Positions 52,347 through 60,245 of a stretch of 64,000 nt of DNA are shown piece by piece. Each line of letters begins with the position of its first letter. The stretch's first letter is position 1. The position numbers and the translations under genes are program-made. The notes under the pieces are model-generated. The model did no database searches and was not told where the DNA came from. It was given only the letters and a program-made list of their open reading frames with translations. The DNA lies in NCBI RefSeq assembly GCF_029626175.1, contig NZ_JARUBM010000002.1:3055001-3119000 (forward strand), in the 5' to 3' direction. This DNA comes from Micromonospora sp. WMMD1082. Lineage in GTDB: Bacteria; Actinomycetota; Actinomycetes; Mycobacteriales; Micromonosporaceae.

Positions 52347-53297
52347 TCAGCCGTCGCGGCTGGTCCCGGGCCGCGTGGCGATGTCGAGCTCGTTGATGAT
52401 GTCCGCGGCGCCGGTGACGAGCCGGGCTTGCGGCCAGTGGCGCAGAGCGTCGTGGCAGCCTGCGGACATGCTCGAGGTGACCGGTCCGGGGACGAGCATC
52501 GCTGGGCGGCCGAGGCTGATCGCCCGGTGCAGCGGGCGTAGGGCTCGGCTGGCGAGGGCGGCCTCGACGATCACGGTGCCGCGTGTTAGCTGCGCGAGCA
52601 GGTTCGCGTTGGCGGCCGGTCGGGTACGGTTCGGCAGCGCGCCGGGTGGCCAGGCACTGATCTGCAGCCCGGTCTCGGCGACCCGGTCGAAGAGCATGCT
52701 GTTGCTGGCGGGGTGGAGGCTATCCAGCCCTCCGGGTTGCACCACCACCGGTGTGCCCTCGTGGGCCAGCGTGCCGCGGAGCGCGGCGGAGTCGATCCCG
52801 AACGCGCCAGCATTGACGACGGTCCAGCCCGCGCCGGTCAGGTCGTGGCCGAGTTGAGCGGCCACGTGCGCGCCGTAGTCGGTGGCGGCCCTGGCGCCGG
52901 TGACGGTGAGCGAGCGGCGCAGCGTGTCGGCTATCGGCCTGTGGCCGCGTACCCACAGGCACAGCAGGCCCGGGATCTGCTCGCCGTCCGTGCGCGGCGG
53001 GCTGGCGGCGAGGTCAGCGACATCGGTGGGCCACTCGTCGTCCTCGGGGACGACGACGCGGATGCCCGCGCGGTGTGCTTTCGTGATCGCCTCGACGAAC
53101 GTGTCCCACAGCAGGTGGTGGGGGGTGCTGCGGACCTCGGCGCGCAGCTGGGTCGCGGTGAGGTTCGCGTCGGCCAGTCGTTGCAGAGCGGTGACGGGGT
53201 TGGCGCCGACGAGCAGGTCGCGTGGGTAGGGGTCGGTGGGTTCGAACAGCCAGGACAGGTAGGCCCGCGCTCGCCGGTTTGGGCCGAGGTCGTTCAT
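52347..53297 (-). CDS. DprA-like DNA-processing protein
   Basis: 316 residues from ATG 53297 (AGGAGG 4 nt upstream; GTG 53300 is too close to it). DprA/Smf proteins load RecA on incoming single-stranded DNA. The Rossmann-like core is present: RRSLTVTGARAATDYGAHVA, then NAGAFGIDSAALRGTLAHEG, then VVVQPGGLDSLHPASNSMLF, and TRGTVIVEAALASRALRPLH. The usual GSR...YG and GID elements are modified (GAR, AFGID). It overlaps the ComM-like gene upstream, as chromosomal comM-dprA pairs do, but both are divergent, so this is probably an accessory paralogue pair. Confidence 0.8.
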   Translation of the reverse strand: MNDLGPNRRARAYLSWLFEPTDPYPRDLLVGANPVTALQRLADANLTATQLRAEVRSTPHHLLWDTFVEAITKAHRAGIRVVVPEDDEWPTDVADLAASPPRTDGEQIPGLLCLWVRGHRPIADTLRRSLTVTGARAATDYGAHVAAQLGHDLTGAGWTVVNAGAFGIDSAALRGTLAHEGTPVVVQPGGLDSLHPASNSMLFDRVAETGLQISAWPPGALPNRTRPAANANLLAQLTRGTVIVEAALASRALRPLHRAISLGRPAMLVPGPVTSSMSAGCHDALRHWPQARLVTGAADIINELDIATRPGTSRDG

Positions 53298-54805
53298 CAC
53301 GCCTCCTGTCCCGTGTGCAGTCGGATCGCCTCGTCCACGTCATCGGCGGTCGGCCGGCGGTGGCCGGCGAGGTCGGCGATCGTGAAGGCCAGCCGGAGCA
53401 CGTGCACGCCGCCGCGCGTCGATACCGCCCCCAGCTGGAGCAGCCTGCGTAGCTGTGCGAACCGGTTGGCGGGCACGCCGTCGACGGCGTGCTGAAGTTC
53501 CTGCGGAGTGGCCTCCGCGTTGGTGACCCAGGGCTGTCCGGCCCACCGGGCCGCGGCGGCGTCGCGGGCGGCTGCCACGCGTGCGGCGACGACCGCCGTG
53601 GACTCCCCACCGGACGGGTCGCCGCCTTCGGGCATCGACGGCAGCGCGGCCCGGATGTGGATCCGATCGAGCAGCGCTGACATCCGATGCAGTGCCCGGC
53701 GGTGTGCCGGTGACGGAAGACCGGGTCCGGTGATCGGTGCCGCGCCGCGGTGGGTCGCGAGCAGCAGCTGCGCGCGTGCCGGGTAGCTGGCGGTCGCGTC
53801 GGCGCTGACGACGGTGACACGCCGTTCGTCCAGAACCGACCCCAGCAGGTAGCGGGCCGGCGACGGGAGTTGGTCGGCGTCGGCGCAGAAGAGCACCCCG
53901 CCGTGGGCCAGGCCGACGACGCCGGGCTGGCGTCGGGAGCCTGTGAGGGCGGCGGGGCTGATGCTGTGGTGCGGGGCCTGCCAGGGCGGCCGGTGCCGCA
54001 TCGGCGCGTGCGGCGGCAGCGTGCCGGCGGCGCGGTGGGCGGTGGCGACCTCGGCGGCGGTGGCGGGGTCGAGGTCCGGCAGCAGGCCGGGCAGCCGCTC
54101 GGCGAGCATCAGCGTCCCCTGGTCAGGTGGTCCGGTCATGAGCAGGTGGTGCCCGCCGGCTGCGGCGACCTCGAGGACGCGCCGCGCCAGGGTGTGGCTG
54201 GCGGGTAGGTCGGCGAGGTCGGCGATCGGCGGGGCCGTGGGCCACGCCTGCGGCGTGACCAGCGGTGCTTCGCCGCGCAGTCCGGCGACCAGTTCGGTGA
54301 GGGTACGGGCGGCGGACACCTGGCTGGTGGTGGCGAGGGCCGCCTCGGTGAGGTTGCCGGGCGCGAAGATCGCGTGGGGCAGGCCGGCATGCGCTGCGGC
54401 GGCGAGCCGGTCCGTCACCCCGGTCGTCGTGCGCAGGGCGCCGTCCAGGCCGAGTTCGCCGAGATACAGCGTGGCGGCGTGCCGACGGTTGGGAATCTGG
54501 CCGCTGGCGGCGAGCAGCGCGACGGCGAACGCCAGGTCGAGGCCGCTGTCGCCGGTGGGCAGGGCGGCGGGTTCGACGCTGAGGGTGACCGGTTGCTGGG
54601 GCCAGTCGCAGCCGGAGGAGTTGACGATGGCGGCGTGAACACGGTCGAGGGTGGTCCTGGCGGACTCGGCGGGCAGGCCGGTGATGGTGGTCGACCGCCC
54701 GCTGGTGGCGGGCACCGCGCGGATGGCGACGAGGCGGGCGTCGGCGCCGGTACGCGCCGCGGCCGCCACCATCACCAGCTGGATGCCGTGCATGGCTTCG
54801 GTCAT
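53297..54805 (-). CDS. ComM/YifB-like Mg-chelatase-related ATPase, P-loop degenerate
   Basis: 502 residues from ATG 54805. An N-terminal Lon-like/ChlI domain (about 1-165: LSVEPAALPTGDSGLDLAFA, then LYLGELGLDGALR) is followed by an AAA+ part and a C-terminal Mg_chelatase_C region (RFAQLRRLLQLGAVSTRGGV, then IADLAGHRRPTADDVDEAIR). The Walker A site is broken: LMTGPPDQGTLMLAERLPGL where family members have GPPGTGKTMLA. Walker B survives only as GGVLFCADADQLP. ATP-driven branch migration, the role of ComM, is therefore doubtful. Coupled to the DprA-like gene by a TGATG overlap. Confidence 0.8.
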   Translation of the reverse strand: MTEAMHGIQLVMVAAAARTGADARLVAIRAVPATSGRSTTITGLPAESARTTLDRVHAAIVNSSGCDWPQQPVTLSVEPAALPTGDSGLDLAFAVALLAASGQIPNRRHAATLYLGELGLDGALRTTTGVTDRLAAAAHAGLPHAIFAPGNLTEAALATTSQVSAARTLTELVAGLRGEAPLVTPQAWPTAPPIADLADLPASHTLARRVLEVAAAGGHHLLMTGPPDQGTLMLAERLPGLLPDLDPATAAEVATAHRAAGTLPPHAPMRHRPPWQAPHHSISPAALTGSRRQPGVVGLAHGGVLFCADADQLPSPARYLLGSVLDERRVTVVSADATASYPARAQLLLATHRGAAPITGPGLPSPAHRRALHRMSALLDRIHIRAALPSMPEGGDPSGGESTAVVAARVAAARDAAAARWAGQPWVTNAEATPQELQHAVDGVPANRFAQLRRLLQLGAVSTRGGVHVLRLAFTIADLAGHRRPTADDVDEAIRLHTGQEA

Positions 54806-55030
54806 GGGGGTGGAGTTCCTTTCTACGCAGGACGGTGCCGCCGGACGATCCGGCGTGCACCATGTGGGCTGGGTGAGGTACGCCGGGATCCGGCGGAGGT
54901 GGCTCGACGCGCGTCGCTGGACCCGTTGACGCACCGATGCGCGGGGGCGGCGTGCCGCCTCCGGCCGGCTACGGGATCGCCGCGTGGCGCCGAGGTCGCC
55001 GTACGGGTCGACCGTGGGCTGCGGTATCTG

Positions 55031-55250
55031 TTAACGGGGCGGGTTGGGCACGCGGATGAGGAAGCGGTCCGACGCGTGGGTGGCGTTGTGCCGGTGGCGG
55101 TGCAGCTTCTCGCCGTCGTGCGCGCCCTGGTGGCCGTGCGGGCAGCGCGTCGGCGCGGGCGCTGGCAAGGGTGTCACCGTCGGCGCCGGTGGTGGTGTGG
55201 TCGTGCTGCGGATCGGTGTTGGTGGCAGTAGGGCGGCCGGGTGCGCTCAG
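55031..55250 (-). pseudogene. Small His-rich protein, apparent frameshift, CTG start
   Basis: A CTG at 55250 overlaps the preceding stop (CTGA) and reads SAPGRPTATNTDPQHDHTTT, then GADGDTLASARADAL. After a shift it continues RCPHGHQGAHDGEKLHRHRH, then NATHASDRFLIRVPNPPR to TAA at 55031. Many histidines and one cysteine suggest metal binding. There is no ATG or GTG alternative for the first part; GTG 55186-55200 region could start the second part alone. Confidence 0.35.
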
Positions 55251-55453
55251 TCGGCGGCATGATCGCCTTGGACTCGGGCGATGATGCCGATGGCGGCTGG
55301 TGTGCCGTCGTGCAGGACCTGGGCGGCGATGGGTAGTCGGTGGCGTCGACGTAGTCGTGCAGGTCACCGGAGGTGCGGCACCCGGCCGGGCGCCAGGTCG
55401 GCGGCGATGGCGCCGTCGACATCTGGTCGGGGGTAGGCGTTGATGTCGGTCAG
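55247..55453 (-). pseudogene. Small degenerate gene after the GHKL gene, CTG start
   Basis: CTG 55453 overlaps the stop of the GHKL gene (CTGA) and reads TDINAYPRPDVDGAIAADLA, then PGRVPHLR, then TGA. The same frame resumes as PIAAQVLHDGTPAAIGIIAR, then VQGDHAAD, and stops. Between these, another frame gives DLHDYVDATDY, which fits better than the in-frame PARLRRRHRL. Two compensating indels within about 45 bp would explain this. Confidence 0.4.
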
Positions 55454-57540
55454 GCTGATGCCTCGTCGTCGAGGCCGAGGCGCTGGCGTTCCAGCGCCAC
55501 GAGGGCCCGGGCGGGGGCCTGCCAGCTGTCGTCACCGGTCGGGGCGGGTGTCTTCCCGGCCGCCAGGGCCTGCAGGGCGGGGATCTGTTGCGCGTAGCCG
55601 CCGCCGAGGGCTTCCAGGCCGGTGCAGGCGCGGTGGACCGCGTCGCGCATCTTCTTGGCCCAGGGCCCGGGTTGACCCCACGTGGACCGGCTGCGGCCGT
55701 GCATGGCGCCCTCGCACAGGTGGTAGGCGAGCCAGACGACCGGCGGGTGGACGCCGGCGGCTTCGGCGAGGAGGGCCACCTTGTCGTAGTCCCAGGGAAC
55801 GCCGCCTTGCGTCTTGCGGTAGCCGGCGGTCCTCGGATGGGTCAGGGTGTGCCAGTAGCCGGGGTAGACCGCGGTGGAGGCCACCAGGTCCTTCTCGCTG
55901 GTGAATCCGCCAGTGGCCAGGGCGTGCGGGAGCCGGTCCGTGAGCAGGTGCGCCAGTTCGCGGCGCACGGCCGGGACGGCGGGGTCGTCCGCGGCGGACA
56001 CGCGACGCCGCTCCTGCGGTGCCGGGTGGGGCTGGTCGGCCAGGTCGGGCAGGTTGCCGCCGTCGGCGAGGTAGCCCAGCAGCAGCGCGGCGACGTCGGT
56101 GAGCAGCCGTTCGAAGCCGCGGCTGCGGTCGCGGTAGTCGTGGATGGCGACCCAGCGGCCACCACCACGGTGCCCGATCCGGTGCGCCGCCTCGTGCACC
56201 AGCGTCGCGAGGGTCTCGTGCCGGTCGGCGAGGGCGTCGCGGTGGATAGCCACGTCGCCGGTGCGTGGGCTGTAGAAGCCCTGCGCGCAGGGCTCTTCCT
56301 CGCTGTCGGAATACACCCGGATGCGGTCCAGCGCGAACGGTCCGATCGCGCGGCGAACCAGCTGGCTGGCCTCAGCCAGTACTGTCCGTTCCTGCTCACT
56401 CAGGGACCGCTGGGCCACCCAGGTGGTCTTCCCTCGGGTCCGCTCGTAGTGGCGGGTCTGCCGCGCCTTGGCGACCTCGACGCCGAGCAGGCCCATGACA
56501 TGCCGCTGCTGGTAGTCGGCCAGGCCGCGGGCGGCGACCTCGGTGTAGCCGAGGTCGACCAGGTTGAGGGCCGCTTCCTCGTTGCCGGAGGTGGTGTAGT
56601 ACGCCTGGGCGGGCAGATGGGCCCGCGCCCAGGTCCGCCACGCGGCACGAGCCCGGGGCGCGACGACCTGGGCGAAGAACTGCTCCTGCTCCCGTAGCCG
56701 GCCGCCCGCCAGCACGTGGCGGGCGAACCGGTCGATGACCTGCTGGTCCTCGCTGGCGGCGAGGATCGCGCGGACCGCGTCGCGCAGCGCGCCGGCTTCG
56801 ATGACGGTGCGGTCGCGGTTCTGCAGGGCCTTGTCGGTCAGCGGCAGGTCGTAGGAGGCCAGGAAACCCGGGACGGTGCTGACCAGCACGCCCCCGATCC
56901 ACACCCGGCCGAGTGGACCGTCCAGCACGCAGGCACCCGGCGCGGCAGGCGGGCGGTAGCCGGGTTCGGCCAGGGCGCGGAATCGTCCGATCGCCTCCTC
57001 AGCCAGTGCCTGCGGGCATACGACGGTGAAGACCGTGCCGCGGGCACGGTCGGTGCGGTAGAGGTGGTAGACGAGAACCTCGGGACCCTGCGCGGAGCGC
57101 GACGGGATCAGGCCACCGAGCAGACGACGCGCCTCGACCGTCGGGGTGAAGCCGTACCCGACGGTCTCGCAGCGCACCGCACCGATCTCGGTGCTGCGGG
57201 CCAGCACGAGCGCGGCGAGTTTCTTACCCTCGCCGAACTGGCCGATCTGCTGTTTGGTTTTGAGGGAGTAGCCGAGGATGAGACCCTCCTCCGGGATGCC
57301 CGGGCCGTCGTCGGTGATGGTAAGAACACCGTCGGCCCAGCCGACCTGGGCGAGCGGGTCCTCGTCGAGGGCGTTGGCGATGAGTTCACACAGCGCCCGC
57401 ACCGGCGTCCACGACTTCACGTAGTCCGGGGAAATGGGGTAGGCGAGCGTGTCGATGATGGTGGGGTCCGGCGCGGGGACCGTGGTGCTCGATCCGGAGG
57501 GTTCGGCTCGGTTCTGGATGGTTGGGTTGCCGGTGTTCAC
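55450..57540 (-). CDS. GHKL ATPase with C-terminal HExxH motif
   Basis: 696 residues, GTG 57540 with GAGGAG 6 nt upstream. The N-terminal histidine-kinase-like ATPase fold has its N box ALCELIANALDE (about 49-60), G1 box TITDDGPGIPEEG (about 74-86) and G2-like GQFGEGKKLAAL (100-111), as in HSP90/MutL/MORC-type proteins; no kinase dimerisation helix is present. Around residue 450 lies a zinc-peptidase motif ATLVHEAAHRIGHRGGGRW. The C-terminal 200 residues contain WHTLTHPRTAGYRKTQGGVP, unassigned. Combining an ATP-driven clamp with a protease-like site suggests substrate remodelling plus cleavage, but this is inference. Confidence 0.8.
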   Translation of the reverse strand: MNTGNPTIQNRAEPSGSSTTVPAPDPTIIDTLAYPISPDYVKSWTPVRALCELIANALDEDPLAQVGWADGVLTITDDGPGIPEEGLILGYSLKTKQQIGQFGEGKKLAALVLARSTEIGAVRCETVGYGFTPTVEARRLLGGLIPSRSAQGPEVLVYHLYRTDRARGTVFTVVCPQALAEEAIGRFRALAEPGYRPPAAPGACVLDGPLGRVWIGGVLVSTVPGFLASYDLPLTDKALQNRDRTVIEAGALRDAVRAILAASEDQQVIDRFARHVLAGGRLREQEQFFAQVVAPRARAAWRTWARAHLPAQAYYTTSGNEEAALNLVDLGYTEVAARGLADYQQRHVMGLLGVEVAKARQTRHYERTRGKTTWVAQRSLSEQERTVLAEASQLVRRAIGPFALDRIRVYSDSEEEPCAQGFYSPRTGDVAIHRDALADRHETLATLVHEAAHRIGHRGGGRWVAIHDYRDRSRGFERLLTDVAALLLGYLADGGNLPDLADQPHPAPQERRRVSAADDPAVPAVRRELAHLLTDRLPHALATGGFTSEKDLVASTAVYPGYWHTLTHPRTAGYRKTQGGVPWDYDKVALLAEAAGVHPPVVWLAYHLCEGAMHGRSRSTWGQPGPWAKKMRDAVHRACTGLEALGGGYAQQIPALQALAAGKTPAPTGDDSWQAPARALVALERQRLGLDDEASA

Positions 57541-57750
57541 GGTGTTCTCCTCGAAGGCGCTGGTTGCTGGTCTGGGGCGCGCTGACGCGGCGGGTACGCA
57601 GGGGTTTCCGCTCTGGCCGCGGGTGCGGCGCCCGTGGGCGGGTTGGGGGCGATCAACTCACCGGTGATCGCGCGGGTGGTGCGCACGGCAACACGGCTGC
57701 TTCCTGTGCGGCCGTCGCCGATCGGACATGGCGGACGTCACGCCCGCCGG

Positions 57751-58266
57751 TCACTGGGTACGCAGGATGCGGGCGAGGGAGCGCAGGATCTCGACGGCGC
57801 CGCTGGCGTCGCTCGCGCCGGAGGCGTAGACGGTGACGACGCCGGCGGGTTCCTCGGGTAGCCGGGTGAGGACATAGGTCCGGTCGTCGATGTCCACGGC
57901 GTCGATGTAACGCACCTGCTGCGGACCGAGTTCGTCGTCGATGATCGTGTCGGTGTGCAGGAACACCCAGGCCAGCGCCCGGACATCGCCAGTGACGGTG
58001 GCAAATATGGCCTGGATCACTGGGTCGTGCAGGGCATTGCTGACCTTGCGCAGTGCGGCGACCGGGCCGTCGGGGTCGTCCCAGACCTTGGGCGGGACCG
58101 GGGCGGGATATGGCACGAGGTGCCGAGCGGTTGGGTGTCCGGGAAGGGGCCGCTCGATGAGGACGGCGACAAGGTTCGGCGCTGGCTCGCAGTAGACGCT
58201 GTGGGCGCCTTCGTCGAGGAAGGTCAGGCAGCGGACGATCGCCTGCTGCTGCATGTCGGTGAGCAT
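57751..58266 (-). CDS. Hypothetical protein (171 aa)
   Basis: ATG 58266 with GGAG 6 nt upstream. MLTDMQQQAIVRCLTFLDEG, then EPAPNLVAVLIERPLPGHPT, then DVRALAWVFLHTDTIIDDEL and AVDIDDRTYVLTRLPEEPAG: an alpha/beta globular protein without known motifs. First neighbour upstream is the diguanylate cyclase. No family recognised. Confidence 0.65.
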   Translation of the reverse strand: MLTDMQQQAIVRCLTFLDEGAHSVYCEPAPNLVAVLIERPLPGHPTARHLVPYPAPVPPKVWDDPDGPVAALRKVSNALHDPVIQAIFATVTGDVRALAWVFLHTDTIIDDELGPQQVRYIDAVDIDDRTYVLTRLPEEPAGVVTVYASGASDASGAVEILRSLARILRTQ

Positions 58267-58428
58267 GGGCGTCTCCAGAACGTTGACGAGCGTGGGGTGT
58301 AGGGGCGAGGGAACTCGGTGTACGGGGCGGCGTGGCGCGGTAGCTGGGCCGCCCAGTGAGGGGGCGCACGGTCGGTCAAGCACCCGCACGTGTGCAATGC
58401 GTGGGGCGTGAACGTCCGCAGGCACCGG

Positions 58429-59103
58429 TCAGGTGTCGGGTGGTGCCACGTCGTCGGGGCGGCGGTCGCGGCAGCGCTGCGCGGGCCGGTCGACGACCTC
58501 GCGCTGGGCGGGCACGCCGTGGTAGGCGGCGACACCGCCTCCGGCCTTCTTCGCGTCGTACATCGCCAGGTCGGCGTGGTGCAGCAGCGTGCGGGCGGTC
58601 CAGCCGAGTCGGCTGCTGACGTGGCCGACGCTGGCGGCGATGTCGACTGTGTGGCCGGCGACGGTGAACGGTGCGCCGGTGAGCAGTACCCAGATCTCGT
58701 GGGCCAGGGCGCCGGTGGTGTCGGCGTCGCCGTCGACGACGATGACGAACTCGTCGCCGCCGAGCCGGGCGGCCAGTCGCACCGGCGCGGGCAGCGCCCG
58801 CAGCAGGCGGGCGATCTGCCGTAGCAGGGCGTCCCCACCGGCGTGGGTGCACGTGTCGTTGACGGCCTTGAACTTGTCGAGGTCGAACAGGATGACGCCG
58901 ACCTGGTCGGTGCGGCGCGTCGCCTCGCGCAGGTGGGCGAGGACACCGCGGCGGTTGGCCAGGCCGGTCAGCGCGTCGTGGGTGGCGTCGTGTTCGGCCG
59001 CCGCCCACCGGCGGCGCAGGCGGTGTAGGTGCGGGCCGAGTAGGGCGAGAGCGGCCAGGATGCCGCAGAGCCCGGCGGCGAGGTGGCTAAGGGTGGGAGA
59101 CAC
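58429..59103 (-). CDS. Short membrane-anchored diguanylate cyclase (GGDEF)
   Basis: 224 residues, GTG 59103 with AAGGAG 8 nt upstream. One N-terminal hydrophobic segment (LAAGLCGILAALALLGPHL), a short coil, then a complete GGDEF domain: HDALTGLANRRGVLAHL, GVILFDLDKFKAVND, and the active-site loop LAARLGGDEFVIVVD. It should make c-di-GMP from two GTP. No RxxD inhibitory site five residues before GGDEF, so product inhibition at the I-site is not expected. Its Shine-Dalgarno lies inside a perfect 8-bp hairpin. Confidence 0.85.
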   Translation of the reverse strand: MSPTLSHLAAGLCGILAALALLGPHLHRLRRRWAAAEHDATHDALTGLANRRGVLAHLREATRRTDQVGVILFDLDKFKAVNDTCTHAGGDALLRQIARLLRALPAPVRLAARLGGDEFVIVVDGDADTTGALAHEIWVLLTGAPFTVAGHTVDIAASVGHVSSRLGWTARTLLHHADLAMYDAKKAGGGVAAYHGVPAQREVVDRPAQRCRDRRPDDVAPPDT

Positions 59104-59110
59104 TGTTGGG

Positions 59111-59177
59111 GCTCCTTGCCTGTCAAGGAGCACCGGAGGCGGGCGTCGAAGTTTGGACGCCTCACGCCCGCCTCCGG
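59111..59177 (-). promoter_or_regulatory. Two hairpins in the leader of the diguanylate cyclase gene
   Basis: Inner hairpin: GCTCCTTG (59111-59118), loop CCTGT, CAAGGAGC (59124-59131); the minus-strand Shine-Dalgarno AAGGAG is one arm, so folding would hide it. Outer hairpin: 14-bp perfect arms 59133-59146 and 59164-59177 with a 17-nt loop. The second may be a terminator of the upstream gene or part of a translational switch. Confidence 0.5.
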
Positions 59178-59239
59178 GCACCGGTGCAGCAGAGGGAAGG
59201 TGCGGCCCGCGTGCGACCCCTCGGCGGGGCCGGTGGTTG

Positions 59240-60079
59240 TTAGGGGTTGGCCGGCGGGGTCGCCGCGAGCTGGTAGGTGGCGGGCTTCTCGACGACCTTG
59301 ATGGCATAGCCCTGGCCGACGAGCCGGTCGCAGACGAGCACGACCGCGCCGGGGCTGGCCTTGGGGTAGGTGTGCCCGTCGGCGGCGTCGGCCCGGTCGA
59401 TCAGCCGGGCCAGCTCGGTCACCTTGTACGGGGTGTCCGGGTTGGCGCGCATGACGCGCAGGGCCGTGCTGCCGAGCGCGCCTGAGGGCCGGCGGTTCGT
59501 GCCGTCCGCCGCAGAGGTGCCTGGCGCCGGCTCCGGGGTGGGGTGCGCAGCGGAGGCGCTGTCGCCGCTTGCCTGGTCGCCTGGTGCCGTCGCGGTCGGC
59601 TCCGACGCTGGCGCCGGGTCCGGCGCCGGGTTGGCGGCGGGCGTGCCCGCCGGGGCGTCGGGTCCGCGGTCCGGGGTGTCGGCCGGCGAGGCGGCGTCCG
59701 GGGTGGGCGTCGGGTCGGCGTCGGTGGTGTGACCGGGATCGGACGTGCCGTCATCGGTTGTTGTCGGCGCGGCCTCGGCGGGGGGCGGCGGCTCGGTGGT
59801 CGTGGTCGTGTCGATGTTTGCGTCGGGCACGCTGGCGGTGTCGCCGCTGTCGGCGGTTGGGGCCTGTGCCGGGGCAGTGGTCAGCCGCCAGAAGGTGCGG
59901 CCGTTGATCTTGACCCGCTCGGCGCGGACGGCGTCTTCGAGTGCCCGCAGCTTCGGGGTGACGGTCGAGTAGGCCATCCCGGTCTCTTCCGCGATCGCGG
60001 CGGCGGTGAGTTGACCGCGTGTCCGCAACGTTTGGGCGACCACCTCGATCGGGTCGGGCTTGGCGGTCTTGGTATCCAC
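59240..60079 (-). CDS. Protein with two winged-helix domains and a long Pro/Ala/Thr linker
   Basis: 279 residues, GTG 60079 with AGAGGAG about 9 nt upstream. N-terminal winged helix (about 8-68): VVAQTLRTRGQLTAAAIAEE, TGMAYSTVTPKLRALEDA, then the wing AERVKINGRTFWRLT. A disordered linker of about 120 residues rich in Pro, Thr, Asp and Ala follows. C-terminal winged helix (about 205-270): LRVMRANPDTPYKVTELARL, then GAVVLVCDRLVGQGYAIKVV. Probably a DNA-binding regulator or architectural protein of the island. Confidence 0.7.
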   Translation of the reverse strand: MDTKTAKPDPIEVVAQTLRTRGQLTAAAIAEETGMAYSTVTPKLRALEDAVRAERVKINGRTFWRLTTAPAQAPTADSGDTASVPDANIDTTTTTEPPPPAEAAPTTTDDGTSDPGHTTDADPTPTPDAASPADTPDRGPDAPAGTPAANPAPDPAPASEPTATAPGDQASGDSASAAHPTPEPAPGTSAADGTNRRPSGALGSTALRVMRANPDTPYKVTELARLIDRADAADGHTYPKASPGAVVLVCDRLVGQGYAIKVVEKPATYQLAATPPANP

Positions 60080-60245
60080 TATGGGTTGCTCCTCTTCTGT
60101 TGTACGGCAACGGGTCTGAGGAAGGTGTGCACTGATGAACGCTTCCCCCGCGCTTGGTCTGCAAGTCGCCGACGGCGTGCGCCGGCGCGCGGCCGGAGCA
60201 CGAGGATCAGCGACGGGCGGCGGCCGGAAGGGCGGGGCCGTGCGG

